DNA of 64,000 nucleotides from an uncultured Chloroflexota bacterium. Its GTDB lineage: Bacteria > Chloroflexota > UBA11872 > VXNJ01. The position numbers and the translations under genes were made by a program. Position 1 is the first letter of the stretch. Every line of letters starts with the position of its first letter. The notes under the pieces were generated by a model. The model saw only the letters and a list, made by a program, of their open reading frames with translations, did not search any database and had not been told where the DNA came from. The stretch is taken from contig CAJWLF010000003.1 in the NCBI GenBank assembly GCA_913043205.1, forward strand, positions 1 to 64,000, read 5' to 3'. Shown piece after piece: positions 47,784 to 56,925 of this stretch.

Positions 47784-48740
47784 CTATTGCCCAGCACCTG
47801 CATACACCGGCTTGCACCAATGAGCATACGATTGGTGGTTACCTTTGACCACATCGAAGTATAGCTTTTGTAAACTACTAGTTACCGACCCCACCTCCCC
47901 ATTACCAACTTTCCGATTGTCCACTTCAGAAACTGCAGAAATTTGTGCGCCGGTTCCACAAAGAAACAGTTCATCTGACACATACAACTCAGTACGATCG
48001 ACGCGTCGCTCAATAGTGTCTATGCCCAATTCTGTTTTTGCCAGCTCTATAACCGTTGCACGAGTTATACCTTCCAGAATATTTTCGGATCGAGCAGGCG
48101 TAACTAGATGGCCATCTCTGACAATAAATAGATTTTCCCCACTGCCTTCACTAACATGACCATCAGTAGTAAGCATGATTCCTTCGTCGTAACCCAATTC
48201 CTCTGCTTCAGTTTTTGCCAAAGCAGAATTCAGATAAAGCCCCGTAGCTTTCGAACGTGCTGGAATCATATTGTCATCGATCCGATTCCAAGATGATATA
48301 CAGCACCTAATCGGCTTGTTGACATCCAGATAATCTCCAAAGGGCACAGCAAACAAGAAAAAGTCATCCGGCAAGAATTCAATGGTTGAGTCTGTACGCC
48401 TTACCATACTCAGGCCTACGATAGCCCCACTTTTATATACAACCGGCCTCACATAAGTATCAGTACGATACTCGTTTAAACGAATTAATTCCGCGGCAAA
48501 CTCAGTCAATTCATCTACCGTATAGCGCAGAGACATACGCAGCATACTTGCAGACCGATGTAGACGTTCAAAATGCTCTGGAGCTCGAAACATGTACATC
48601 TCTGAATGTTCGCTGTTCCAATAGCCACGTATACCCTCGAAGCAACCTGTCCCGTAGTTCAACGCATGAGTTTTGACGCTGACGCGCGCTTCATCAATAG
48701 GTACAAACTTACCCTCAAAGAAAGCCCATTCTTCAGCCAT
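47784..48740 (-). CDS. ilvE: Branched-chain amino acid aminotransferase
   Basis: 318 aa, class IV PLP aminotransferase. THALNYGTGCFEGIRGY, the PLP lysine Lys164 in ARSKATGLYLNS and the conserved GSGENLFIV and GTGAQI segments are present. It interconverts Val, Leu and Ile with their keto acids. GAGAGG lies 7 bases before the ATG. The 153 bases between it and rnc carry no recognisable gene. Confidence 0.93.
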   Translation of the reverse strand: MAEEWAFFEGKFVPIDEARVSVKTHALNYGTGCFEGIRGYWNSEHSEMYMFRAPEHFERLHRSASMLRMSLRYTVDELTEFAAELIRLNEYRTDTYVRPVVYKSGAIVGLSMVRRTDSTIEFLPDDFFLFAVPFGDYLDVNKPIRCCISSWNRIDDNMIPARSKATGLYLNSALAKTEAEELGYDEGIMLTTDGHVSEGSGENLFIVRDGHLVTPARSENILEGITRATVIELAKTELGIDTIERRVDRTELYVSDELFLCGTGAQISAVSEVDNRKVGNGEVGSVTSSLQKLYFDVVKGNHQSYAHWCKPVYAGAGQ

Positions 48741-48905
48741 TTACAAACCTCTCTGTATTGGCCCTAAAACCTGTCGTCATCAGCTTGATTGGATCACCGC
48801 TGCAGAAATTAGAACTTATTGCTCAATTAGCTCAAGCTAGATCGAAATTATACATTTGGAACACCAAACCCAATAACACAGAGATCAAAACACCTTGTTT
48901 AGCGA

Positions 48906-49427
48906 TCACACATTGGAGGGAATTGCCGCCACCAATCTTCGCAAGAGAATCAGGTCGCCACGCAAATCACATATTTCGGAAAATTGTTCAAACCCCCACT
49001 TTTCATAGAGATCCTTTGCATAGTCATTTGGACGATCCACTCCAATAATCGCACTAGTCCGGCCCACTAATTTCCCATATTCACATGCCATATCGACCAA
49101 CTCTTTACCGACACCCTGTCTCCTGTATTCTTCCAAGACAAACAAAGTGTGTAAGTAACAATCGGTTTCCGCATCCGCAATATTGGGATCCATCTGGTTA
49201 AGTCGCACCCATATTTGTCCAATAATCCGAGAATCTATAACGGCAACAATAGAATATTGATCCCCATGGTCCATATCCCCAAAATACCTGTGGATCACTC
49301 TGGTTTGATTGGCACTTAGGCCAGATCCCCAGTGCTCCGCTAATTGGGACGCATCCGAAGGCACTCCCGTCCGTATGACATATGGCTGAGGGGCAAGCGT
49401 ACCCATTAGCTTTAGTTCATTCCACAC
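48906..49427 (-). CDS. GNAT-family N-acetyltransferase
   Basis: 173 aa. The acetyl-CoA loop is EEYRRQGVGKELVDMA (motif A, R/Q-x-x-G-x-G/A), preceded by YLHTLFVLEEY and followed by AKDLYEKWGFEQ (motif B). Substrate unknown. It lies 24 bases after the TSUP transporter gene on the same strand. Confidence 0.85.
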   Translation of the reverse strand: MWNELKLMGTLAPQPYVIRTGVPSDASQLAEHWGSGLSANQTRVIHRYFGDMDHGDQYSIVAVIDSRIIGQIWVRLNQMDPNIADAETDCYLHTLFVLEEYRRQGVGKELVDMACEYGKLVGRTSAIIGVDRPNDYAKDLYEKWGFEQFSEICDLRGDLILLRRLVAAIPSNV

Positions 49428-49451
49428 AATATTTAGTCCAAGAAGTTGATG

Positions 49452-50222
49452 CTAGAAACGTTTTACTTTCCGTATTAACCACCCGTCTAAACCTAAGCTC
49501 CTCTGGGAAAAGTACATCATTATGACAGCAAATCCCATAGCCAACACCCTATCAGAAGACTCTATTGCCACTACAGAACCCAAAATGCCACCAGACACTG
49601 AACCTAACGTAAGTGGTACCACTGCCGGCCACAACACATTTCCCAACCGCATATGCACCAATCCAGCACTAAAGGTCGTAGGTACCATGACAAGTAAAGA
49701 CAATCCTTGAGAAGCAAGTTGAGGCATCCCAAGAAAAATAGCACTACCAGGAACCACAATTACACCACCTCCAATTCCCATTAAGCCTGATACGGTCCCG
49801 GAAGTTAGTCCTATCAATGGTGCGGCCATTGTTGGGTCGATTCCAAATCGATGATCTGACTCATGTGGCACATCGCCAAACAGCATCCTAACAGCAGCCA
49901 AAAATATCACCGTCGCAAAAATACGTCTTAAGCAAACTCCATCAACTTTGTTGACAATGGCGGCTGCCAAAGCAGCCGCAACAACCGCGGGCAGAGCAAT
50001 TGCAAACGCTAGCCCCAAATCATAGTCCACCTTGTTGTCGTAGGAAGCCGCTGCAAAGATTGCCGTCATACATATAGCCACCGTAGAACTACCAATTGCT
50101 TTTGTGTGATCCACTTTTGCCCAAATTACCATTAATGGAATACTCACTACGCCTCCACCTACGCCAGCCAAGCCGGCTACCAATCCGCCAATAACGCCTA
50201 TAAATGCAAAACGCGTCCACAC
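49452..50222 (-). CDS. TSUP-family permease (TauE/SafE)
   Basis: 256 aa with about 7-8 membrane segments and the duplicated glycine-rich motifs GLAGVGGGVVSIPLMV and GLMGIGGGVIVVPGSAIF that define the TauE/SafE family. Members export or import sulfite, sulfonates or organic anions; the substrate is unknown here. Neighbouring genes give no sulfur context. Confidence 0.88.
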   Translation of the reverse strand: MWTRFAFIGVIGGLVAGLAGVGGGVVSIPLMVIWAKVDHTKAIGSSTVAICMTAIFAAASYDNKVDYDLGLAFAIALPAVVAAALAAAIVNKVDGVCLRRIFATVIFLAAVRMLFGDVPHESDHRFGIDPTMAAPLIGLTSGTVSGLMGIGGGVIVVPGSAIFLGMPQLASQGLSLLVMVPTTFSAGLVHMRLGNVLWPAVVPLTLGSVSGGILGSVVAIESSDRVLAMGFAVIMMYFSQRSLGLDGWLIRKVKRF

Positions 50223-50337
50223 TAGAAATTCATCTCCGTCCTATCCTCAGCAAGCCTATTAGCAGAACAGAACTTATACTAAATTTTAAATCCGTACCTA
50301 TACGTGTATGCATCATGAAAAGTAAAAGGAACTCATC

Positions 50338-51276
50338 ATGAACTATCCGGAATTGCTCAGCATGGGTGAGTGTATGGTTGAACTCGTAACATCTGACCCT
50401 ATCAAGGATGCTACCTCTTACAGCAGGGCATACGGTGGCGACACCCTTAACGTAGCAGTTATGGCTGCACGACTTGGAAGCAAAGCAGGTTACTTAACCA
50501 ACGTGGGCGACGATCCTTTCGGAGACTATCTGATAGAAGCATTTGTGAGTCAAGACATTGATGTGAGCGCCATTTCACGTGTGCCTCAACCTAATGGCTT
50601 GTATCTAATGGCTACTCTCAAGTCAGGTGAGAGAGAGGTGGTGTACTACAGGACGGACAGTGCTGCTTCAACCATCAATCCGGATAAATTGCCAAGAGAA
50701 CACTTGATCAATACAAAAATCTTTCATTTCAGCAGTATTTCGCAAGCCTTGTCATCCTCGACTAGGGAATCTGCAACACTGGCTGCCTCAATGGTTCTAA
50801 AAGAAGGAGGGCAAGTTAGTTATGACCTGAATTTCCGGTCCTCATTGTGGATGAATAATGACCCTAGAGTCGTAGTTCAAGAAGCAATTGCACTTGCCAA
50901 CATAGTGTTTGTTAGCTGGCCGGAAGATCAACCAGTTTTTCCAAACATGGAAATCTCAGAAATCATCGATTACCTAAAGCAACTAGGCCCCGAAATAATA
51001 GTTGTCAGAGAAGGGGAGCTAGGGTCATTGGTTCTAGCAGACAACCATGAACAACGAATACCCGCAAACGAAGTTCCTGTAGTGGATACGATTGGAGCAG
51101 GGGATGCATACACAGGAGCATTCTTACACTCACTTCTTAACGGCCTTGATCCTTTTGAGTCTGGATTAGTTGCAACCACAGCAGCTGGACTTTCTGTACA
51201 AGGCCCCGGGACTGTGATGTCGTATCCATCGCTCGACCAAGTACGTAATAACTTAGCCAAAAGCGTTGTTCTGTGA
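50338..51276 (+). CDS. PfkB-family sugar kinase, 2-keto-3-deoxygluconate kinase-like
   Basis: 312 aa. The N-terminus (SMGECMVELVT, YGGDTLNVAVMAARLG) and C-terminal DTIGAGDAYTGAFLHSLL (anion hole and catalytic Asp) are intact. The N-terminal pattern is that of KdgK enzymes, which phosphorylate 2-keto-3-deoxygluconate; fructokinase is an alternative. AAGGA lies 8 bases before the ATG. The stop overlaps the next gene's GTG start by 4 bases (GTGA), so the two are coupled. Confidence 0.87.
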   Translation: MNYPELLSMGECMVELVTSDPIKDATSYSRAYGGDTLNVAVMAARLGSKAGYLTNVGDDPFGDYLIEAFVSQDIDVSAISRVPQPNGLYLMATLKSGEREVVYYRTDSAASTINPDKLPREHLINTKIFHFSSISQALSSSTRESATLAASMVLKEGGQVSYDLNFRSSLWMNNDPRVVVQEAIALANIVFVSWPEDQPVFPNMEISEIIDYLKQLGPEIIVVREGELGSLVLADNHEQRIPANEVPVVDTIGAGDAYTGAFLHSLLNGLDPFESGLVATTAAGLSVQGPGTVMSYPSLDQVRNNLAKSVVL

Positions 51277-52370
51277 CTAACTCATCTAACGGCGTTGATC
51301 GAGATGAAATTGCAGCTGAGTTTAATAACGGAAGTGGCATATATAGCTCTAAGTTAGACACTACGGATTTCAATTCGCTTGTAGTTAGCCTGTTATCAAT
51401 AATCAGTTCTACCGGTCTCACAGGATTAAATCATCATCAGTCACTGGGCAAAATAACTACCATCGATGCGATGATGTCACTTCCCGGGCTATTTATCACA
51501 ACGGGCAATGCCTCACTAATGAAATCGTTGTTGATCGAAGAATCGAGGCGAGTTAGAAAAGGCCAATTACCAATATCGCTTTCCCAGCGGACAGACGCCA
51601 CACTAGACAAATCTTCGGAAGCAACTTTATGGCTACTCGAAGCTATAGCAACCTATATTTCATCGACAGGAGACCAATCGATACTGCAAGAAGTATTGAC
51701 GCCCATGGTTTTGGCTATAGATCGTCAAATCGCTAGCAACAACAACGATATTGGCCTAGATCCCTCAGACGGGCTACTTTCTTTGAAATGCGAAGACCTG
51801 GGTTCTCGAAAGCCTATACGGCTAAATTCATTGTGGTACTCATGCCTAAGAAACCTCGAGGCCTGGCTTAAAACTGCAGGTTGGAGCGATCGAAAAGTAG
51901 CTGATTTGGCGGATTTGTCAGCCATATCATTCAGGGAGAAATTCTGGGTAGCCAGGTCTGGTTATCTAGCTAGCGAGACTAATCAGCCAAATCCTAACGA
52001 ACCCGACTCGGATCAACTCTTTGCCCTAGCACTTACACGACCACTAATTCACGGTAAATTGGCTCGGTCGGTAGTATCTCATGTCCGATCATCACTACTA
52101 ACTCCGTATGGACTCAGGCGTGGCAACTCAGTACTACCATGGATGTTGTCACCATTTGTCTCAGCACATCTTCATGCATATGGATCCAAAAATAGTATCG
52201 AACACGTACTAGACGCACTAATACAAATACCCAGCTGCACTAACCATCATCTGCGTAAATCCTTGCCCTTGAATACAACATCGGAATCCGGTGTGCCCAA
52301 CCACCCCAACTCACTGCACCTCCCCAGCATTGCATCTATTCTGCAAGCAGACCAACTATTGTCCTACTGA
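51273..52370 (+). CDS. Degenerate glycogen-debranching-enzyme-like (GDE_C/GH133 type) protein
   Basis: 365 aa, GTG start overlapping the sugar kinase stop. It keeps the toroid skeleton of the amylo-alpha-1,6-glucosidase family: AMMSLPGLFITTGN, EATLWLLEAIATYISSTGD, LDPSDGLLSL, RLNSLWYSCLRNLEAW, FREKFW, TPYGLR and VLPWMLSPF. The catalytic pieces are missing: WGRD before SLPGL is TTID, the TWMDAK block between DGLL and INALWYN is deleted, and the YHQGTVWPW segment is shortened to GNSVLPW. Family enzymes are much longer, with an N-terminal sandwich that is absent here. Catalysis is unlikely; a carbohydrate-binding role is possible. Confidence 0.7.
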   Translation: MTNSSNGVDRDEIAAEFNNGSGIYSSKLDTTDFNSLVVSLLSIISSTGLTGLNHHQSLGKITTIDAMMSLPGLFITTGNASLMKSLLIEESRRVRKGQLPISLSQRTDATLDKSSEATLWLLEAIATYISSTGDQSILQEVLTPMVLAIDRQIASNNNDIGLDPSDGLLSLKCEDLGSRKPIRLNSLWYSCLRNLEAWLKTAGWSDRKVADLADLSAISFREKFWVARSGYLASETNQPNPNEPDSDQLFALALTRPLIHGKLARSVVSHVRSSLLTPYGLRRGNSVLPWMLSPFVSAHLHAYGSKNSIEHVLDALIQIPSCTNHHLRKSLPLNTTSESGVPNHPNSLHLPSIASILQADQLLSY

Positions 52371-52377
52371 CTACAAT

Positions 52378-53190
52378 TTACCTGATTCCTCTCACTCCAC
52401 TCAGAACGTGTATCACATCGAGAAGAGCCTGTCTCTCATCATCGCTAAGCCTCTCCTCAGAAAATCGATAATCAGCCTTGCGCACAACTTCCGCCAAATG
52501 AAAGTCAAGTTGATCCCAATGAGTTATTTGTACATCTATCAACAACTCAATTAAATCCGGATCAACCGCAGCATCTATGGTCTTCGTTAAATGAGGTAGG
52601 CAAAGGGCAGATCCGGACTTAAACCGTTCTTGTAAAAGACTATCTTGCCAATGAGTAATTACTGTAGAAACATATCGAATTTCCGCATTGTCAATTTCAG
52701 TACATACAGGGCAAGATTTCGTTTGACTAAACACTACATTATTTTCAGAAGTCCGAAGCCATTTTCTACCAAATAATCGTATTGCACGAGGGATGAAAGA
52801 TTTCCAGTTCGATGGTTCAGCATTCTGCAATTCTCGCCGGATCTTGCGCAAAATATCCGAGTAGGTAAACGCAACTGCCAACGGACTAAATTGCGTAGAC
52901 ATTAGTTGATGCGCGTGCACATTACAGAACCCATTAGATTCCCTGATCCGAGAACGAATGTCTACATCAGTGACGTTATCACCGCAATAGACATCAATAT
53001 ACCGACGAGAGATCCTGTCAGACAGAAAGCACAACGAACATCCGTCACGCCCCATCGCCTCATACAATTCAGCAAAACTGGGTTCGCGAGTTGAAAACCT
53101 CGGATCGGACCAGTCAATATCCAACCGCCCAACATGGTGCTTGGATTTACATTTAGCTCTGTGGTATTCGGATGATTCGGTCATATACAA
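52378..53190 (-). CDS. DUF6062-like Cys-rich protein
   Basis: 270 aa. Two similar halves each start with a CxxC pair: CSLCFLSDRISRRYIDVY followed by GFCNVHAHQL, and CPVCTEIDNAEIRYVST followed by ALCLPHLTKT. This CxxC...C-x-x-H pattern suggests one metal or redox site per half and matches DUF6062 proteins known from Chloroflexota and Firmicutes. Function unknown. No signal peptide, so cytoplasmic. It is divergent from the Lon-like gene and convergent with the debranching relative, whose stop is 7 bases away. Confidence 0.75.
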   Translation of the reverse strand: MYMTESSEYHRAKCKSKHHVGRLDIDWSDPRFSTREPSFAELYEAMGRDGCSLCFLSDRISRRYIDVYCGDNVTDVDIRSRIRESNGFCNVHAHQLMSTQFSPLAVAFTYSDILRKIRRELQNAEPSNWKSFIPRAIRLFGRKWLRTSENNVVFSQTKSCPVCTEIDNAEIRYVSTVITHWQDSLLQERFKSGSALCLPHLTKTIDAAVDPDLIELLIDVQITHWDQLDFHLAEVVRKADYRFSEERLSDDERQALLDVIHVLSGVRGIR

Positions 53191-53325
53191 ATTTATCTGT
53201 GAATTATCCTGCTCATCTATAAGATCCGGTTCGCTGATTTAGAACACTACAAGGGATTGTAAGCGAAATACAGGTATATACTGCTTAAAAAGCCCAGCGT
53301 ATTAATAACTACTACGAAAGACAGT

Positions 53326-54918
53326 TTGATCTTCATTATGATAGTTGAAGAACTTAGTTCCCAGATTAATGAATTAGCCATCCCAGAGCACACTCGCAAG
53401 GTGGTGGATCTTCATCTCGAATTTCTTCGAGATTGTCCCGATAATTCCCTAGACACAATCACCACCATTGATTTCTTGAGCCAGGTAGCACAGCTACCTT
53501 GGAAATCCTCCGATAAGTCTGTAAACCCGAAGAATATATCTGATTTGCCCACAGTAAACATAGGCCAATATGTACCTGACTATATGCACCGACATTTGAC
53601 AGATTTTATAACCACCTACCCCATCTCCGAACCCAAGACTCTGGACAAAATACCCGTTCTAGTAGGCCCTCCGGGAACTGGGAAACGCACACTAACAGAA
53701 CGCATTGCAGGCGTATTGAATATGCCTGTACAAGAAATTGATCTTGGATTCATGACACACGACGGCCACTTATTTGGAACACCAGGTGACTCATCATTAG
53801 CAGAGTCCGGAGCGTTGATCAAAGCGATTATGGATTCAGGTCGCCCAGACACAGTAATTGTTCTTCGCAACCTTGGATTGGCCGTGGAACAGTGGCCAGA
53901 TCGTGGACTAGACCTTTTACGGTTGCTCACAAATTATAAATCCAGACAGAATTTTCGTGACCGATTTCTAAACATAGAGTTTGACCTTACCGATGTTTTG
54001 TTTGTTATTCATCTGAATTCAACCGACGAATTACCAGAAATCATATGTGATCAAACATGTCTCATAGACTGCCCAGGATACACATCTGATATGCGAAAAC
54101 AATTAGCAATTACGTCCATCATGCCCAAAATATTAGACACGTATGGCTTAGACTCCACCGAGTTAATGCTTGGCGAAGACGCAGCTGGAGATTTGGTTAG
54201 AGATTATGCAAAAGAACCAGGACTTTCTTCGTTAGAAAGAATTTTGCACAAACTAGTAAGACAACTTGCAGCCAAACAAGCACGAAATGAGGATTGGCAA
54301 GGAACTATAGACTCAACGATACTTAGAAATATGCTTGGGTCGCCTTCCGACAGATGTGTTGCTATAAACACGGCTCCAAGGCCCGGAGTGAGTAAAGGAA
54401 TCGTACTGTCAAAGACAGGAGCTTCAGTAGAACCATTAGAAACAGTAGTCATCCCCGGTGAAAAATATTTTTCACTGATCGACAGTCGAAACACTGCATT
54501 GTACCGAGTAACCGACACTGCTTATCATTTTGTAAGGTCACGTATGACAGAGTTGGATATATCCGCCCGACAGCTATATGAGTACGGATATCAGATCGGT
54601 CACCAGATTCATCCAGCAAATCAAGACTCTACTGTTATGGGACTAGCCATGCTGGTATCAATAGTATCCATCTTGAGAGACCGTTCTGTAGATCCAGAGT
54701 TGGCCTTGGTGGGAGAATTGACACTAAATGGCCAATTACTCGGGGTCACGCACCTAAATCATCGTCTTCTTGCAGCAGAACGCGCTGGTATTCGTAGAAT
54801 AATTTTACCTAAAGCTAATAGCGACGCAGTCGCCGAATTGCCACAAGATTTACAGAGCCAGATAAGTCTGGTGTTAGTGAATGACGTAGAACAAGCTATT
54901 CGGGTTGCTCTGCAATAG
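53326..54918 (+). CDS. Degenerate Lon-family protein (AAA+ and Lon-P folds, catalytic residues lost)
   Basis: 530 aa from TTG 53326 (ATG 53338 is an alternative; numbering from the TTG). It lacks the N-terminal LON domain but keeps the linker helix (FLSQVAQLPW), an AAA+ module and a Lon-type proteolytic fold to the C-terminus. Walker A (GPPGTGK, ~114-120) is intact. Walker B is VIVLRNLG where Lon has FLLDEID, the arginine finger DRM is DQT, and the sensor-2 Arg is Ser (GLSSLER). In the protease fold Ser435 (PANQDS) fits the catalytic Ser, but the Lys position is Arg480 (HLNHRLLAA versus GLKEKLLAA). It is probably a non-proteolytic, non-hydrolysing scaffold or chaperone-like protein. Confidence 0.85.
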   Translation: MIFIMIVEELSSQINELAIPEHTRKVVDLHLEFLRDCPDNSLDTITTIDFLSQVAQLPWKSSDKSVNPKNISDLPTVNIGQYVPDYMHRHLTDFITTYPISEPKTLDKIPVLVGPPGTGKRTLTERIAGVLNMPVQEIDLGFMTHDGHLFGTPGDSSLAESGALIKAIMDSGRPDTVIVLRNLGLAVEQWPDRGLDLLRLLTNYKSRQNFRDRFLNIEFDLTDVLFVIHLNSTDELPEIICDQTCLIDCPGYTSDMRKQLAITSIMPKILDTYGLDSTELMLGEDAAGDLVRDYAKEPGLSSLERILHKLVRQLAAKQARNEDWQGTIDSTILRNMLGSPSDRCVAINTAPRPGVSKGIVLSKTGASVEPLETVVIPGEKYFSLIDSRNTALYRVTDTAYHFVRSRMTELDISARQLYEYGYQIGHQIHPANQDSTVMGLAMLVSIVSILRDRSVDPELALVGELTLNGQLLGVTHLNHRLLAAERAGIRRIILPKANSDAVAELPQDLQSQISLVLVNDVEQAIRVALQ

Positions 54919-55009
54919 TTCAAAACAAAATTGGATAACGCTGGTACCCTAACGACGTAGAATCGACGGTTGCAACACTAACTGCAATCGATCACACATA
55001 GGGTCAATA

Positions 55010-56068
55010 ATGTTTGGCGTAGGCGCATTTGAATTCGTCTTAGTCCTATTAATTGCAATGATTGTATTAGGACCAGACAGAATACCAGTAGCAATGCGGA
55101 CTCTCGGAAGGTGGGTCCGACAGTTACGCAAAGTAGCAGCTGATTTCCGTCAAGAATTTGATGAGGAAATCAGTATTTTGCGTGGAGAAGTTCAGGCTTT
55201 GCGCGAAGAAGCTGAACTCACCAGGGCCGAACTGCAAGAGATTCAGGACGACATAGCCCAGACAGTTGGAGAAGCACAGGGAGACTTAGAAGAAGCCGCT
55301 GACGACATTTCTGGACAGATACGTTCCACTGGACAGGCAGTATCGGGCACCCAAGAAATCACTCCTCGTCCACATGCACATAAAAACATGGACACGGGCC
55401 CAGTCACTGAAATTGAGAGCAGTTCAACATTCAGACATGATCTCGACCCCGCAGACTCAATGTTTGACGTGCTTTCAACAACTAGCAATGCCGATACAAA
55501 TTATTCCAATATTGAGCCGCCCTTCAGCCCAATAGAAACTCTAGGATGGGACAGCATTAGGCAGCTTTCTCCTTCTGGGCAGAACTTTGGCGCAATGCTG
55601 AGGCTTGTCGTTAATGACGAAACTTCAGTATTGGATGCCCGTAATTTATTAGCTCAACAAGCCGAAATAGACGCAAAACAATTAGCAGGCTTCATGAATA
55701 AAGGCCCACTAGCCGCGGCCATATGCTGGGCTGCACAAAAACAATTTTGGATGAATGCCGGCGATATAGACATCGACCAACCAGAAGATAGCACTGTAAG
55801 AATACGACTCTACAAAGATCCGTATGGATTAGACGCACGTACGGACGGACCGGCTGCGATCCTAAGTCAAACTTACGATTTGACACTCTTGGAAAAACTT
55901 GGGGTCGAAGGTGAGTTTACTGAATTGCTGTCGCATGGATCCTCTTATACTGAATTGATACTCCGCAATGCATCGACACAGAAAGATGATTCCGAACCAA
56001 ATGCAAGCGACGCTGATCTCCTATCTCCCGAAGGAACGGTTCCTACAAAAGAACCCAAACCGCGATAA
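55010..56068 (+). CDS. tatB: TatB-type twin-arginine translocase subunit with long C-terminal extension
   Basis: 352 aa, about twice a typical TatB. The N-terminus MFGVGAFEFVLVLLIAMIVL has Glu8, as in TatB, then the GPDRIPVAMRTLGRWVRQLRK hinge and amphipathic helix that match TatB closely. A coiled coil follows (~55-110), then an unstructured linker (~115-180). A further domain of ~110 residues (~185-300; WDSIRQLSPSGQNFG, DARNLLAQQAEIDAKQLAGF) is not part of TatA/TatB and is unassigned. No tatC is in the window. The start has no strong ribosome site. Confidence 0.85.
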   Translation: MFGVGAFEFVLVLLIAMIVLGPDRIPVAMRTLGRWVRQLRKVAADFRQEFDEEISILRGEVQALREEAELTRAELQEIQDDIAQTVGEAQGDLEEAADDISGQIRSTGQAVSGTQEITPRPHAHKNMDTGPVTEIESSSTFRHDLDPADSMFDVLSTTSNADTNYSNIEPPFSPIETLGWDSIRQLSPSGQNFGAMLRLVVNDETSVLDARNLLAQQAEIDAKQLAGFMNKGPLAAAICWAAQKQFWMNAGDIDIDQPEDSTVRIRLYKDPYGLDARTDGPAAILSQTYDLTLLEKLGVEGEFTELLSHGSSYTELILRNASTQKDDSEPNASDADLLSPEGTVPTKEPKPR

Positions 56069-56115
56069 ATCACAGATTACGCTAACATCAAATAAACATT
56101 TTGTAGGGGAATTTT

Positions 56116-56901
56116 ATGGAAATAGATCGCAAAGTAGCCGTCGTCACCGGAGCTTCATCTGGTATTGGTCAAGCAGTCGCAGAATCGCTTGGTAAATTGG
56201 GACTCTCGGTGGCTGTCAACTATTTTAAAAATAAAGACGGAGCGAACGCAGTGGCAGCCAATATAAATCAATACGGCCAGGCAGCCATAGCGCTTCAAGC
56301 TGACGTGTCTATAGACGAACAAGCCCAAAAACTGATAATTAACACTTTTTCGGAGTTTGGTCGCATAGATTACCTGGTCAATAATGCAGGAATGACCTAT
56401 TTTGCCGAACACGGCGATCTCAATGCCATGACAGAAGACATGTGGCTGGATATCTATAAAGTAAATGTGATAGGAGCTTTCCAAGTATCAAGAGCGGCTT
56501 CAAATTACATGCGTGCAAATGGAGATGGAGCAATAGTCAACGTATCTTCAATCGCCGGTATTACCGGAGCCGGTAGCTCCATAGCTTATGCAGCTTCTAA
56601 GGCAGCTCTAATTTCAGTAACAAAAAGTTTGGCAAGATCATTAAGCCCAGAAGTGCGTGTCAATACCGTGGCCCCGGGGTTTGTTGATACTCCATGGTGG
56701 CAGAAACGACCGGACTACCAGAATAGATTGGAAGCCGCCAAAGCAACAACTATGCGTGATTATGTGTCCGGTCCAGAAGCAATAGCAGATACCATCGTTC
56801 CACTTTTAGTTCATAATAAATACGTAACCGGCGAAACTATCATTGTGGATGGTGGCACCGCATTAAATAACATCGCAACAAGATACCAGAGGCACGCGTA
56901 G
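56116..56901 (+). CDS. Short-chain dehydrogenase/reductase (FabG-like)
   Basis: 261 aa. TGASSGIGQAV nucleotide-binding motif near residue 11, NNAG, VNVSSIAGITG and catalytic YAASK, and a C-terminal VTGETIIVDGG. NAD(P)-dependent oxidation or reduction of an alcohol or ketone; FabG, sugar or alcohol dehydrogenases all share this form. AGGGG lies 7 bases before the ATG. It is followed after 24 bases by an Ldh2-type dehydrogenase, so both may act on one carbon source. Confidence 0.87.
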   Translation: MEIDRKVAVVTGASSGIGQAVAESLGKLGLSVAVNYFKNKDGANAVAANINQYGQAAIALQADVSIDEQAQKLIINTFSEFGRIDYLVNNAGMTYFAEHGDLNAMTEDMWLDIYKVNVIGAFQVSRAASNYMRANGDGAIVNVSSIAGITGAGSSIAYAASKAALISVTKSLARSLSPEVRVNTVAPGFVDTPWWQKRPDYQNRLEAAKATTMRDYVSGPEAIADTIVPLLVHNKYVTGETIIVDGGTALNNIATRYQRHA

Positions 56902-56925
56902 GCCTCCGCAGGGATTACAAGTAAC

